Positions 28,967 through 39,692 of a DNA stretch of 64,000 nucleotides are shown piece by piece. A program made the translations under genes and the position numbers. The stretch covers positions 186,001 to 250,000 of the forward strand of contig NZ_CAXWGX010000012.1 of assembly GCF_964266745.1 (NCBI RefSeq), read 5' to 3'. Numbering within the stretch: the first letter of the stretch is position 1; every line of letters starts with the position of its first letter. Below the pieces are notes generated by a model. It was not told the origin of the DNA. It worked only from the letters and a program-made list of their open reading frames with translations, and did not search any database. The DNA comes from Propionicimonas sp020161015. GTDB lineage: Bacteria > Actinomycetota > Actinomycetes > Propionibacteriales > Propionibacteriaceae.

Positions 28967-29896
28967 TCACCGCGGCGTCAGGTGGACGCCGGCCAGCATG
29001 CAGCGCACCGATCCGCCGGCCAGCTCGATGGTGGGGATGGCCAGCGGGAGCAGGCGCGCGGACTCCTCGACCACCGCGCGCTGCGCCGGGGTGAGGGCGG
29101 CCGCAGCGCGGGCGGACAGTGCGAGCACCCGCCCGTCCTCGCCGGTGAGCTCCATCGCGTTGCCGGCGAACTCCGCCACCTGCGCGAAGCTCAGCTCGAG
29201 CACGGCGCGGCCGCTGTCGGCGAGGCGCTCGGACACCTCGGCCCTCCGCGCCGGGTCGGCGATCGCGTCCAGGCAGACCAGCGCATAGTCGGTGGCGATC
29301 GTCATCAGCACGTTGGTGTGGTAGATCGGCCGCCCCTGGGCGTCGGCGGTCGGGAACGCCATCGGCTCGTAGCCGAACGCGGTGCAGAACCGCTCCAGGA
29401 TCACCGGGTCGGCCCGGTGGGAGCTGGCGACGTAGGCGACGCGCTCGAGGTGGTCGAACACCATCGCGCCGGTGCCCTCGAGGAACAGGTTGTCGTGCTC
29501 GAGCCCGGAGTAGTCGATCACCTCCTGCACCCGGTAGGTGCTCTTGAGCAGGTCGATCACGTCCGTGCGGCGTTCCCGGCGACGGCTCGGGGCGTACATC
29601 GGGTAGATCGCGATCCGGCCGCCGTGGTGCGTGGAGAACCAGTTGTTGGGGAACACCGAGTCCGGGGTGTCGAGCTGGCCGAAGTCGTCGAACACGTGCA
29701 CCCGTACCCCGGCGGCGGTGAGCGCGTCGACGCAGCCGTCGAACTCGTCGCGCGCGGTCCGCGCGACCGCCTCCGGCGACAGCCGTCCCGGCAGCGCCTG
29801 GAAGGCGTTGTCGCCGAGCGTCTCCGGGTTCACGGCGAAGTGGTGGGGACGCACCATCACCACGGCCGTGGGGGCCTGGACGTTGCGGTAGTTCAC
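28967..29896 (-). CDS. ctlX: CtlX-like amidinotransferase-family hydrolase
   Basis: 309 aa. Guanidino-group modifying enzyme fold (arginine deiminase superfamily). Typical residues are visible: MVRPHHFAVNPET near the N-terminus, DSVFPNNWFSTH, DYSGLEHDNLFLEGTGAMVFDH, and the catalytic Cys in GGSVRCMLAGVHL at the end. This arrangement matches the citrulline utilisation hydrolase group CtlX, but no other arginine or citrulline gene is nearby, so the substrate is inferred. AGGAGGACCCC precedes the GTG/ATG-type start. It ends 3 bases from the convergent RHH gene. Confidence 0.85.
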   Translation of the reverse strand: MNYRNVQAPTAVVMVRPHHFAVNPETLGDNAFQALPGRLSPEAVARTARDEFDGCVDALTAAGVRVHVFDDFGQLDTPDSVFPNNWFSTHHGGRIAIYPMYAPSRRRERRTDVIDLLKSTYRVQEVIDYSGLEHDNLFLEGTGAMVFDHLERVAYVASSHRADPVILERFCTAFGYEPMAFPTADAQGRPIYHTNVLMTIATDYALVCLDAIADPARRAEVSERLADSGRAVLELSFAQVAEFAGNAMELTGEDGRVLALSARAAAALTPAQRAVVEESARLLPLAIPTIELAGGSVRCMLAGVHLTPR

Positions 29897-29963
29897 GGGG
29901 TCCTCCTGAGGGTCTCCGCCAGCTTATGGTTTGCGGGTTGGCCGTATCGGGCAGCATGGCCAC

Positions 29964-30758
29964 GTGAAACGCGATGTCTCCTGCCACCTCGAACTGTCCG
30001 CCGACGGCCCCGCCGAGCTCGTCTTCTCCGTGGCGGTGGCGCGCGGCGTCCCGGTCGTCTCCGAGTCGCTGTTGGTGACGTCGTCCGGGGCGCTGCTCGA
30101 ACCGGTCGAGATCGTCGACCAGCACGGCACCCGCCTCCACCGCGTCCGCGTGGACGCGGGCCCCGTCGTGCTCGACTACGCCGCGACCGCCGACGGCCTT
30201 GCCCAACCGGCGCCCGTGGACGACCTCGACCGGCTGCGCTACCTCAGGCAGAGCCGCTACTGCGAGTCCGACACCCTCGCCCCGACGGCGGCGGCCGAGT
30301 TCGGTGGCCTGGCGGGGGCCTCGCTGCTGGCCGCGGTGGTCGAATGGGTGCACGACCGCATCGCCTACGTGAGCGGCGCGAGCGTCGCGACCGACAGCGC
30401 CCTGGACACGCTGCTCGCCCGGCAGGGGGTGTGCCGCGACTTCGCCCACCTCTCGATCGCGCTGCTGCGGGCCCTGGGCGTCCCCGCCCGGCTGGCCGCG
30501 GTCTACGCACCGGGGCTCAGCCCGATGGAGTTCCACGCCGTCTGTGAGGCCATGGTGGACGACGCCTGGTGGGTGGTGGACGCCACCCGGCTGGCGCCGC
30601 GGCAGAGCCTGCTGCGCGTGGCGACCGGACGCGACGCGGCCGACACGGCCTTCCTCACCAGCTTCGGGGCGCCGGTCGGGCTGACCGCCCTCGAGGTGAC
30701 CGCCGTCGCCGGGCAGTTCGAGCTGGACGACCCGTCCCGGCTCACCCGGCTGCGCTGA
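29964..30758 (+). CDS. Transglutaminase-like domain protein
   Basis: 264 aa. N-terminal beta domain and a C-terminal papain-like transglutaminase core: LLARQGVCRDFAHLSIALLRALGVPARL carries the catalytic Cys, EFHAVCEAMVDDAWWVVDATR the His and Asp. Probably a cysteine peptidase or cyclase and not a cross-linker. Start GTG 29964 (MKRDVSCHLEL) fits the family; the ATG at 29931 adds a non-conserved leader. Its stop lies 17 bases inside the convergent phosphotransferase gene. Confidence 0.87.
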   Translation: MKRDVSCHLELSADGPAELVFSVAVARGVPVVSESLLVTSSGALLEPVEIVDQHGTRLHRVRVDAGPVVLDYAATADGLAQPAPVDDLDRLRYLRQSRYCESDTLAPTAAAEFGGLAGASLLAAVVEWVHDRIAYVSGASVATDSALDTLLARQGVCRDFAHLSIALLRALGVPARLAAVYAPGLSPMEFHAVCEAMVDDAWWVVDATRLAPRQSLLRVATGRDAADTAFLTSFGAPVGLTALEVTAVAGQFELDDPSRLTRLR

Positions 30759-31641
30759 ACTCCGGGTCGCCGAGCGTCTCGGCCAGGCCGTGGCGGGCGA
30801 TCGCGGCGAGTGCCGGCATGTCGTCGCTGGCCAGCGCGAACACGGACGCCAGGCCCAGGGCCCAGGCCCAGGCGCGCGCCCACACCGCGGAGTCGTAGGT
30901 GCCGGACAGGCTGCACGACGCGCGGAACTCCGCGCGGGCGTCCGCGTCGAACATGAGCCAGGCCACGGACAGGTCGCTCGCGGGGTCGCCGGCGCAGACG
31001 TCGCCGAAGTCGATCACGCCGGCGAGCGTGCCGTCCGAATGCAGCAGCAGGTTCATCGGGTGCGGGTCGCCGTGCACCCACACCGGCGGGCCGGGCCACG
31101 CCGGGGCGGTGGCGTGGGCCCGCCACGTCCGCACGGCCCGGTCGCCGGCCACGACCCGCACCCGCTCGGACAACCCCTCGGCCCGCTCGGCCAGCGGGAC
31201 GCCGCGGTAGGGGTTGGCGGGTGCGTCGTCGTCCGCGGCGGTGTGCAGCGCGGCCAGGAACGCGGCGAGCCCCGGTGCCGCCGCCGCGCGGTCGGGCACC
31301 GGCACCCCGGACGCGCTGTGCCCCGGCAGACGTGGCACGACCGTCCAGCGCCAGGGGTAGCCGCGGGACGGCCGTCCGGCGAACACCGGCACCGGCACGG
31401 GACTCGGGAGCCGGCCGGCCAGGCGGGGAAGGGTGGCGATCTCGTGCTCGATCAGGTCGGCCGCTGCGCGCCGGCGGGGCAGGCGCACCAGGAGGCCGGG
31501 TCCGAGCGCGAACATCTCGTTGTCCCAGCCGTGGGCGAAGGGTTCCACGTGCGGATCGGCCAGGTGCGGGGCCTGCTCCTCGAGCAGCCGCGTGACCAGC
31601 GCGGCGTCGATGCGCACGTCTGCTGCGGGAATGCCGGCCAC
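30742..31641 (-). CDS. Aminoglycoside phosphotransferase-family (APH) protein
   Basis: 299 aa, protein kinase-like fold. Catalytic loop VWVHGDPHPMNLLLHSDGTLAGVIDFGD contains the HxDxxxxN and DFGD residues. Family members phosphorylate antibiotics, choline-like or sugar substrates; nothing here proves resistance, and the APH family is mostly of unknown substrate in soil and skin actinobacteria. Start GTG 31641 is chosen because TACCCT ends 6 bases upstream. The -10 overlaps that of the divergent ABC-F gene. Confidence 0.87.
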   Translation of the reverse strand: MAGIPAADVRIDAALVTRLLEEQAPHLADPHVEPFAHGWDNEMFALGPGLLVRLPRRRAAADLIEHEIATLPRLAGRLPSPVPVPVFAGRPSRGYPWRWTVVPRLPGHSASGVPVPDRAAAAPGLAAFLAALHTAADDDAPANPYRGVPLAERAEGLSERVRVVAGDRAVRTWRAHATAPAWPGPPVWVHGDPHPMNLLLHSDGTLAGVIDFGDVCAGDPASDLSVAWLMFDADARAEFRASCSLSGTYDSAVWARAWAWALGLASVFALASDDMPALAAIARHGLAETLGDPEFSAAG

Positions 31642-31647
31642 CGCGAC

Positions 31648-31657
31648 AGGGTAGCCT
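31648..31657. promoter_or_regulatory. Overlapping divergent -10 elements sharing TA
   Basis: AGGGTAGCCT contains TACCCT on the minus strand (31653-31648) and TAGCCT on the plus strand (31652-31657). The T-A pair at 31652-31653 belongs to both. Spacing is 6 bases to the minus-strand GTG and 9 bases to the plus-strand ATG. The whole divergent intergenic region is only 25 bases. Confidence 0.55.
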
Positions 31658-31666
31658 TGCCGGGCG

Positions 31667-33237
<1,571 letters not shown>

Positions 33238-33265
<28 letters not shown>

Positions 33266-34524
33266 GCCGCGGCGACCACCGCGGGACCTGGGGCGACCGC
33301 GCCGTCCGTCACGTGGGGGCGGAGGGCGAGCTGGGCACCCCCGACGAAGCCGGCGGCCAGGGCGAGCGCCAGGTGGCGGATCGACTCCTCCGCGGGCAGG
33401 AAGGTCGGGTGGTGCAGCCCGACGCGGTGCCGGGCTCCGCTGGACGGGCCGCCCGTGCCGACGAACATCATCAGGATCGGCGCGATGCGGGAGTAGTGGC
33501 TGAAGTCGTCGGCGCCGCAGGACCGGAACGGCTCGTGGGCCACCGGCATCCCCAGGTGCCCCAGCAGCGGGTCGACGAACTGCACCAGCCGGCGGTCGTT
33601 GTTGAGCACGGGGTCACCAACGACGAGGGTGACCTCCGCGTGAGCCCCCCGCGCGGCGGCGGTGTGCTCGGCGAGCCTCCGGATGGCCGCATGCAGGTGC
33701 GTGCGGTCCGCCTCGTGCATGGTCCGGATCACCCCGTGCAGCGAGCCGCTCTCCGGGATGATGTTGTGCGCGGTGCCGGCCTCGATGTGCCCGACGGTGA
33801 TCACCGCGGGGTGGATCGGGTCGATCGTGCGTCCCACCAGCTCCTGGAGGCCGAGCACGATGGAGGCGAGGACGGGGATCGGGTCGATCGCGACGTGCGG
33901 GTAGGCGCCGTGTCCGGGCTGGCCGTGCACCACGATGTCGAACTGGTCGGCCGCGGCGTTCACCGCTCCCATGCCGGTGCTGACGACGCCGGTCGGCACC
34001 CGGGGCTGGACGTGGCCGCCGATGACGGCCCGCACCTCGTGCTCTGCCAGCAGCTGCGAGCCGACGACGTCCTCCGCGCCCGAGGGCTGGACCTCCTCGC
34101 GGGGCTGGAAGAGCCCCACCAGGCCCACCGGGAGGTCCGCGACGTGCCGGGCGGCCTCGAGCAGCGCCCACAGCGCCGCCATGTGGACGTCGTGGCCGCA
34201 GGCGTGCATGGCGCTGCCGGTGGACGACCACTCGACGCCGGTCCGCTCGACCAGGGGCAGGGCGTCCAGCTCCGCCCGGATCGCGACGGACGGGCCCGGC
34301 GGCCCGACCCGCACCAGGAAGCCGGTATCGGCGACGCGCGTGGCCCGCAGGGTCGGCAGCGCGTGGCGGAGCCGGTCGGCGGTCGACCGCTCGAAACCGC
34401 TGAGGTCGGGGTGACGGTGCAGCTCGCGCCGCAGCGCCTGCGCGTGCGGCAACTGCTGGTCGAGGTGCGCCACCAGGTCGGCCAGGAGGAGCTTGGCCGG
34501 GTCGCTGGGCCAGGTGGACGCCAT
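33238..34524 (-). CDS. M20 family amidohydrolase
   Basis: 428 aa metal-dependent amidohydrolase of the HipO/AmhX type. Metal ligands: HACGHDVHMA, an EE pair in FQPREEVQPSGA, the GHGAYPH dimerisation-domain motif and GLHHPTF near the C-terminus. The substrate (N-acyl amino acid, indole or p-aminobenzoyl conjugates) cannot be told. Start ATG 34524 (MASTWPSD) has CAAGAT 7 bases upstream; the alternative ATG 34533 adds three residues. Confidence 0.92.
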
Positions 34525-34587
34525 GCGCCCCATCTTGTCAGCAAACCCCGCGCGGTATCGAGCACCCCCGCCCCGCGCGGACGGCGC

Positions 34588-35391
34588 TCAGCGCAGCGGC
34601 CGGAACACCTGCACGGTGACGTCGATCGCGACCTCCCCGGCAGCGACCTCTTCGGGCACGCGGTGGAACGCGTTCGGCCCCATGGCGATGAGGTCGCGGG
34701 CGAGCGTGCCGTCCGCGTCGGCGCGATGGCGGGCGACGCGGGTGTCCACGAGCTCGAAGAACTCCGCGGCGGCGGCGGCCACGTCCGCGTCCTTGCCCGG
34801 CGGGATCCGCAGCAGGCCGTGGCGGTCCCGCAGGCCGGCGAGGTGCCCGGGGCCGGGGGTGGCCACCACCAGCCGGCCGTCCGGGCGCAGCACGCGGGCG
34901 AACTCGCCGAGGTTGCGGGGGGCGAAGACGCACAGCACGCCGTCCAGGCACCGCGGACGCACCGGCAGGGTGCGCCAGACGTCCGTGACGACGGCCGCCA
35001 CGCGCTGGTCGGCCCGGGCCGCGGCGCGGGCCGCAGCCTTCGCGACGTCGAGCGCAAGGCCGACGGCAGCCGGATCGTCGCCCAGCGAGCGGCGCAGGTA
35101 GTACGCCGTCCCCGCGCCGGCCTCCAGCAGGCGACCGCGTCCGGCCAGCGCGTCGGCCACCAGGGTCGCCACCGGTCCGAACAGCCCGGTGGCGTGCACC
35201 CGTTCCCGTGCCGCGACCATGCCGGCGGTGTCGGCGTTCGCGGGCTCCGGGCCCCCGAGCAGGTTCAGGTAGCCCTGGCGCGCGAGGTCGTAGCTGTGGC
35301 CGGAGGCGCACCGGACGGCCCCGCCGGCGACGACGAGCCCGCCCGCGCAGCGGGGGCAGGCGAGCAGGTCGATCGCCGAGGGGACGCCCAC
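34588..35391 (-). CDS. RlmA-type 23S rRNA (guanine-N1) methyltransferase
   Basis: 267 aa. N-terminal zinc finger LLACPRCAGGL...RCASGHSYDLARQGYLNLL, then a SAM-binding domain (LLEAGAGTAYYLRRS). RlmA enzymes methylate G745/G748 of 23S rRNA, and the TlrB subclass gives tylosin resistance; which base is modified here is unknown. Start GTG 35391 shares a base with the TAG stop of the META lipoprotein gene, so it is translationally coupled to it. Fourth gene of the DUF3099-SURF1-META-RlmA run. Confidence 0.86.
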   Translation of the reverse strand: MGVPSAIDLLACPRCAGGLVVAGGAVRCASGHSYDLARQGYLNLLGGPEPANADTAGMVAARERVHATGLFGPVATLVADALAGRGRLLEAGAGTAYYLRRSLGDDPAAVGLALDVAKAAARAAARADQRVAAVVTDVWRTLPVRPRCLDGVLCVFAPRNLGEFARVLRPDGRLVVATPGPGHLAGLRDRHGLLRIPPGKDADVAAAAAEFFELVDTRVARHRADADGTLARDLIAMGPNAFHRVPEEVAAGEVAIDVTVQVFRPLR

Positions 35392-36152
35392 TAGGCCGCG
35401 GTGAAGACCAGGCCGGTGTCGCCACCGGTGATGGTCAGCGTGTCGCCCTCGATCGCGTAGGCGGTGGCCGACTGGAGGTTGGCGAGGACGGCCGTCTCCT
35501 GCGCGGTCAGCTCGGGGGACGTGCACGCCATCTTCGTGCTCATCAGCGGCCCGGCGGTGAAGGACCCGTCCTTCGCCGTCACCTGGCCGCGGAAGGTGTT
35601 GCAGGCCTTGCCGGACAGCTGGTCGCCGGAGATGGTCATCGTCACCACGCCGTCGGCGACAGCAGAGGTGACGGCGTCCTTGGCGATCACCCCGGAGAGC
35701 TGCCAGGTGGTGCCTTCCAGCGGCTTGTCGACGACGGGTGCGAGGGCGAAGACCACCGACTGCCCGGCGTCCACGAGTTCGAGGCCCGTCCCCGCCTGGC
35801 GCAGCCCTGCGACCGTCGCCAGCGCCGTCGTCACGGCCTGCTCCTGCGCGGTGACCGCCTCGTCGGCGCACGCCATCGCGGTCATCGCGACGTCCTTGCC
35901 GAACGTCAGGCGTGCCCCGTCCTGGGTGTAGCCGGTGCTGAAGGTGTTGCACCCCGTCGTACCGCCCACCCGGCCGTCGGCGAACCGCATCGTCGGCGGG
36001 TGGCCCTCGACGGTGGGCTTGCCGTTCAGGTGGCTCACCGTCCAGCTGGTCCCGTCCAGCGCCGGCCCGGTCGCCGGGGCGGCGGGAGTCACCGACGCGC
36101 ACGCGGTGAGCAGGGCCACCAGGCCCAGCGGAACGATCCAGGACTTCCTCAC
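35391..36152 (-). CDS. Lipoprotein with two META domains
   Basis: 253 aa. Signal peptide with lipobox LTAC (about residue 19), then two repeats of the META (HslJ-like) domain: LDGTSWTVSHLNGKP...GTTGCNTFSTGY...AMTAMACAD and LEGTTWQLSGV...GKACNTFRGQV...STKMACTSPE. HslJ-type proteins are tied to heat shock and novobiocin resistance in E. coli, but the mechanism is unknown. Start GTG 36152 has GGAGGAG upstream and overlaps the SURF1 stop by 4 bases. Confidence 0.9.
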   Translation of the reverse strand: MRKSWIVPLGLVALLTACASVTPAAPATGPALDGTSWTVSHLNGKPTVEGHPPTMRFADGRVGGTTGCNTFSTGYTQDGARLTFGKDVAMTAMACADEAVTAQEQAVTTALATVAGLRQAGTGLELVDAGQSVVFALAPVVDKPLEGTTWQLSGVIAKDAVTSAVADGVVTMTISGDQLSGKACNTFRGQVTAKDGSFTAGPLMSTKMACTSPELTAQETAVLANLQSATAYAIEGDTLTITGGDTGLVFTAA

Positions 36153-36952
36153 GACGGGTCTCCTCCCGGGTTCTGCGGCGACGTCGCCGCGAGCTTCGTC
36201 GCGCGGAGGTCGGAGCGGATCAGCAGTACCAGCCCGAGTCCGGCCATCGCAGCGAACGTGAACCATTGAATCGCATAGGAGAAGTGGTTGCCCTCGGTCA
36301 GCTCCGGTGGCCTCACGGGAACCAGCCCGCCGTCCTGCGCGGGGGAGATCTCGACGACAGAGAGGTAGCCGTTCACGACGGGGTAGGGGAGCGTGGCCCC
36401 CAGCGCAGCGGAGTTCACGAGGCGCACGGTGTTGGTCGGCGGCAGCGGGGTCATTGCCTCGGGGCTGCCCTGCTCGTCGCGGCGGACGTGGCCGACGATG
36501 CGGACCTCGCCCGCCGGTGGGGACGGCAGGACGGCGGGGTAGTCGCGGTCCGCCGGCTTGGCGATGAACCCGCGGTCGACGAGCACCCAGGTGCCGTCGG
36601 GCGTCCGCAACGGCGTGACCACCTCGAAACCGCTCTCCGGCCCGTTCGACCGGTACCGGACGAGGAACTGGTGGGCGGCGTCGAACGTGCCGGACACGCG
36701 GACGCGCTGCCACTGGTCGGCCTCGGTGATCGGGCGGGTGAAGACGGTGGAGAAGTCGGCGATCGCGGAGTTCTCGTGGCCGAGCACCGTGTTGTTGGCG
36801 GCGCGGCGCTGGTCGAGCCGGGCGAGCTGCCAGAAGCCGAGGTTCACGAACGCGATCGCCAGGGCCACGACGAAGGCCGCGAGCACGAGCCAGCGCAGCC
36901 ACCGGCGGCCACGCGTGGGTGCGGCGCCCATCGGCGCCCTCAGGAAACTCAT
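36149..36952 (-). CDS. SURF1-family protein
   Basis: 267 aa. N-terminal and C-terminal membrane segments (about residues 21-45 and 235-255) with a soluble extracytoplasmic domain between, including LGFWQLARLDQRRAAN and LVDRGFI. SURF1 helps assemble heme a3 in cytochrome c oxidase, which fits the heme A synthesis genes in this window. ATG 36952 shares a base with the DUF3099 stop. Confidence 0.92.
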   Translation of the reverse strand: MSFLRAPMGAAPTRGRRWLRWLVLAAFVVALAIAFVNLGFWQLARLDQRRAANNTVLGHENSAIADFSTVFTRPITEADQWQRVRVSGTFDAAHQFLVRYRSNGPESGFEVVTPLRTPDGTWVLVDRGFIAKPADRDYPAVLPSPPAGEVRIVGHVRRDEQGSPEAMTPLPPTNTVRLVNSAALGATLPYPVVNGYLSVVEISPAQDGGLVPVRPPELTEGNHFSYAIQWFTFAAMAGLGLVLLIRSDLRATKLAATSPQNPGGDPS

Positions 36953-37266
36953 CAGTCCTCGACCGTACCCTTCACGGTGCCCGGGCCGGCGAGTTCGGGC
37001 CGCGACACGGGCTCCGGGGCGGGAGGCTCCGGCGGCCGGCGCTGGTCGATGGCGTTGGCGAGCATCACCGCGATCGCCGGCAGCACGGCGGCGGCGAGAA
37101 GGAGCAGCAGGTTCCACGGCAGGGGTGTGAGCGTGGCCGCGATGAAGCAGGCCACGCGGACCGCCATGGTCCACAGGTAGCGCACCTGGCGGTCGTGGGT
37201 GTCGAGCGTCCTGCCGGGGCGCGCGCTGGTGATCAGCGTCGGCCTGGGCAGGTGCAGGGGGCTCAC
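36952..37266 (-). CDS. DUF3099 membrane protein
   Basis: 104 aa. It starts with PTLITSARPGRTLDTHDRQVRYLWTMAVRVACF, typical of DUF3099, followed by two hydrophobic segments (about residues 36-50 and 52-72). Function unknown. TAGTCT ends 6 bases before the GTG start, so the four-gene minus-strand operon is predicted to begin with a leaderless gene. Divergent from fabG. Confidence 0.85.
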   Translation of the reverse strand: MSPLHLPRPTLITSARPGRTLDTHDRQVRYLWTMAVRVACFIAATLTPLPWNLLLLLAAAVLPAIAVMLANAIDQRRPPEPPAPEPVSRPELAGPGTVKGTVED

Positions 37267-37272
37267 GTCACA

Positions 37273-37278
37273 AGACTA
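37273..37278 (-). promoter_or_regulatory. -10 element for leaderless DUF3099 operon
   Basis: TAGTCT on the minus strand, 6 bases before GTG 37266. Confidence 0.5.
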
Positions 37279-37306
37279 GGTCGCAGACTTCTGGTGCTCC
37301 GTCCGC

Positions 37307-37312
37307 TACGGT
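37307..37312 (+). promoter_or_regulatory. -10 element for leaderless fabG
   Basis: TACGGT, 7 bases before GTG 37320. It and the DUF3099 -10 lie within the same 53-base divergent region. Confidence 0.5.
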
Positions 37313-37319
37313 TGCCGCC

Positions 37320-38048
37320 GTGACTGAAACCTCAACCAGTGCAGTTGCCCGCAGCGTGATCGTGACCGGTGGCAACCGGGGCATCGGGCGGGCCATCGTC
37401 GAACGCTTCCTCGCCGCCGGCCACAAGGTGGCCAGCTTCGACATGGGCGGGGAGGCCCCGGCCGGGGCCCTCGGGGTCACCTGCAACGTCACCGACCAGG
37501 AGCAGGTGGACGCGGCCTTCGCCGAGGCAGAGGCGGCCCACGGGCCGGTCGAGGTGCTGGTGGCCAACGCCGGCATCACCAAGGACACCCTCATCCTGCG
37601 CATGACCGACGCCGACTGGGACGCGGTCATCAACGTCAACCTCACCGGCGCCTTCCGCTGCGCCCGCCGCGCGGCGAAGAGCATGATCCGGGGCAAGTGG
37701 GGACGCATCGTGCTCACCGGCTCGGTCGTCGGCCTGTACGGCTCGCCGGGCCAGGTGAACTACTCCTCCTCGAAGTCGGCGCTCGTCGGCATGGCGCGCT
37801 CGCTCACCCGCGAGATCGGCAGCCGTGGGGTCACGGCCAACGTGGTCGCCCCCGGCTTCATCGAGACCGACATGACCGCCGTGCTCCCCGAGGACGTCAT
37901 CGCGAAGTACCTGGCGTCCATCCCCGCCGCACGCCTGGGCCGGCCGGACGAGGTGGCCGCAGCGGTCGCCTTCCTCGCCTCGGAGGACGCGGGCTTCATC
38001 TCCGGCGCCGTGATCCCGGTCGACGGCGGCCTCGGCATGGGCCACTGA
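37320..38048 (+). CDS. fabG: 3-Oxoacyl-ACP reductase (FabG1/MabA type)
   Basis: NADPH-dependent beta-keto reduction in type II fatty acid synthesis. 242 aa SDR. Cofactor motif TGGNRGIGRAI, NAGIT, and the catalytic Ser-Tyr-Lys (GSVVGLYGSPGQVNYSSSK). Followed 13 bases later by an InhA-type enoyl reductase, reproducing the mycobacterial fabG1-inhA operon. Confidence 0.95.
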   Translation: MTETSTSAVARSVIVTGGNRGIGRAIVERFLAAGHKVASFDMGGEAPAGALGVTCNVTDQEQVDAAFAEAEAAHGPVEVLVANAGITKDTLILRMTDADWDAVINVNLTGAFRCARRAAKSMIRGKWGRIVLTGSVVGLYGSPGQVNYSSSKSALVGMARSLTREIGSRGVTANVVAPGFIETDMTAVLPEDVIAKYLASIPAARLGRPDEVAAAVAFLASEDAGFISGAVIPVDGGLGMGH

Positions 38049-38061
38049 CGGGAGGCCGGGC

Positions 38062-38832
38062 ATGGGAATCCTCGAAGGCAAGAACATCCTGGTCGCCGGC
38101 GTGACCATGAACACCTCGATCGGCTACCGCGTCGTCGAGCTCGCCCAGGCCGAGGGGGCCACGGTGGTGGTGTCGAACTTCGGCCGCGCGATGAGCCTGA
38201 CCCAGCGGGTGCTGCGGCGCCTCGACCCCGAGCCGCCCCTGATCGAGCTGGACGTGACCGACGCCGAGCACCTGGCCACCCTTCCGGACCGGCTCCGCGA
38301 GCACGTCGACCACCTCGACGGGGTCGTGCACTCGATCGCCTTCGCCAACCCGGAGACCGCGCTCGGCGGCAAGTTCCTCTCCACCCCGTTCGACGACGTG
38401 GGCTTCTCCGTCCACGTCTCGGCGTACTCGCTGGTGAGCCTGGCCATGGCCTGCAAGCCGCTGTTCGCCCCGTCGGCCTCGGTGGTGGGGATGACCTTCG
38501 ACGCCACGGTGTCGTGGCCCATCTACGACTGGATGGGCGTGTCCAAGGCCGCGCTGGAGAGTGCCTCCCGCTACCTCGCCCGCTACCTCGGCCCCGACGG
38601 CGTGCGCTGCAATCTCGTCGCGGCCGGTCCGCTGGAGACGATCGCGAAGAAGGCCATCCCCGGCTCGGAGGAGTTCAACGCGATCTGGGGCACCCGGGCA
38701 CCGCTCGGCTGGGACCCGAAGGACCTGACCCCGACGGCGAAGGCCGTTGTGGCGCTGCTCAGCGACTGGTTCCCGGCGACGACCGGCGAAATGGTGCATG
38801 TCGACGGCGGGCTGCACTCCACGGGGGCGTGA
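38062..38832 (+). CDS. fabI: Enoyl-ACP reductase, InhA/FabI type
   Basis: NADH-dependent last reduction of the fatty acid elongation cycle. 256 aa. GVTMNTSIGY replaces the classical glycine motif as in FabI/InhA, and IYDWMGVSK holds the catalytic Tyr-x6-Lys. SVSWPIYDW-like TFDATVSWPIYDW is closer to InhA than to E. coli FabI. Target class of isoniazid adducts and triclosan in other species. Ribosome binding site GGGAGG. Confidence 0.93.
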   Translation: MGILEGKNILVAGVTMNTSIGYRVVELAQAEGATVVVSNFGRAMSLTQRVLRRLDPEPPLIELDVTDAEHLATLPDRLREHVDHLDGVVHSIAFANPETALGGKFLSTPFDDVGFSVHVSAYSLVSLAMACKPLFAPSASVVGMTFDATVSWPIYDWMGVSKAALESASRYLARYLGPDGVRCNLVAAGPLETIAKKAIPGSEEFNAIWGTRAPLGWDPKDLTPTAKAVVALLSDWFPATTGEMVHVDGGLHSTGA

Positions 38833-38839
38833 GGGTAGG

Positions 38840-38845
38840 TAAGTT
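38840..38845 (+). promoter_or_regulatory. -10 element for leaderless ABC ATPase
   Basis: TAAGTT, 6 bases before ATG 38852. Confidence 0.5.
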
Positions 38846-38851
38846 GGCCGC

Positions 38852-39667
38852 ATGAGTGTCGTCCAACTGCGGGGTGTCTCGATCGTCCGATCCGGTTCCA
38901 CCCTGCTCAACGACGTCACCTGGACGGTCGAGGAGGGCGAGCGCTGGGTGGTGATCGGGCCCAACGGCGCCGGCAAGACCACCATGCTGCAGATCCTGGG
39001 TGCCCAGTGGCACCCGAGCAGGGGCACCGCTGAGGTCCTCGGGGAGACCCTCGGCGCGGTGGACGTGTTCGAGCTGCGTCCCCGCATCGGCGTCACCTCC
39101 GCGGCGCTCGCCGACCGGATCCCGAAGGGCGAGCGCGTCTCCGACGTCGTCGTGTCCGCCGCCTACGCCGTGATGGGGCGCTGGCGCGAGTCCTACGACG
39201 ACCTCGACCACGAGCGCGCCCGCCAGCTTATGCAGCAGTTGCAGGTCGACCACCTCGCCGACCGCACCTTCGGCACGCTCAGCGAGGGCGAGCGCAAGCG
39301 CGTCCAGATCGCTCGGGCGCTGATGACCGACCCGGAACTGCTCCTGCTCGACGAGCCGGCGGCCGGCCTCGACCTCACCGGCCGGGAGGCCCTGGTCAGC
39401 ACGCTGTCGGAGATCTGCTCCGACCCGTACGCCCCCGCCACCGTGCTGGTCACGCACCACGTGGAGGAGATCCCGCGTGGGATCACCCACGCCCTCCTGC
39501 TCAAGCACGGACGCATCGTCGCCGCCGGCCCGATCGACCGGGTGCTCACCGGCCCCCGGCTGAGTGCCACGTTCGACATCCTGCTCGAGGTCAGCGCCGT
39601 GGACGGGCGCTGGTCCGCACGGGCGGCTTCCCGCGCGGGGCACCGGCCTCCCGCGCGCTTGGCATGA
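38852..39667 (+). CDS. Stand-alone ABC transporter ATP-binding protein
   Basis: 271 aa with one complete ABC domain: GPNGAGKTT, LSEGERKRVQIARAL, LLLLDEPAAGLD, THHVEEI. The signature is LSEGE where LSGGE/Q is usual. No permease is adjacent; similar proteins beside fabG/inhA are annotated as ABC ATPases of unknown substrate, sometimes compared with ModF. Predicted leaderless start at ATG 38852. Confidence 0.88.
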   Translation: MSVVQLRGVSIVRSGSTLLNDVTWTVEEGERWVVIGPNGAGKTTMLQILGAQWHPSRGTAEVLGETLGAVDVFELRPRIGVTSAALADRIPKGERVSDVVVSAAYAVMGRWRESYDDLDHERARQLMQQLQVDHLADRTFGTLSEGERKRVQIARALMTDPELLLLDEPAAGLDLTGREALVSTLSEICSDPYAPATVLVTHHVEEIPRGITHALLLKHGRIVAAGPIDRVLTGPRLSATFDILLEVSAVDGRWSARAASRAGHRPPARLA

Positions 39668-39692
39668 TGGAGGGCGAAGGAGGTGGCGCACG

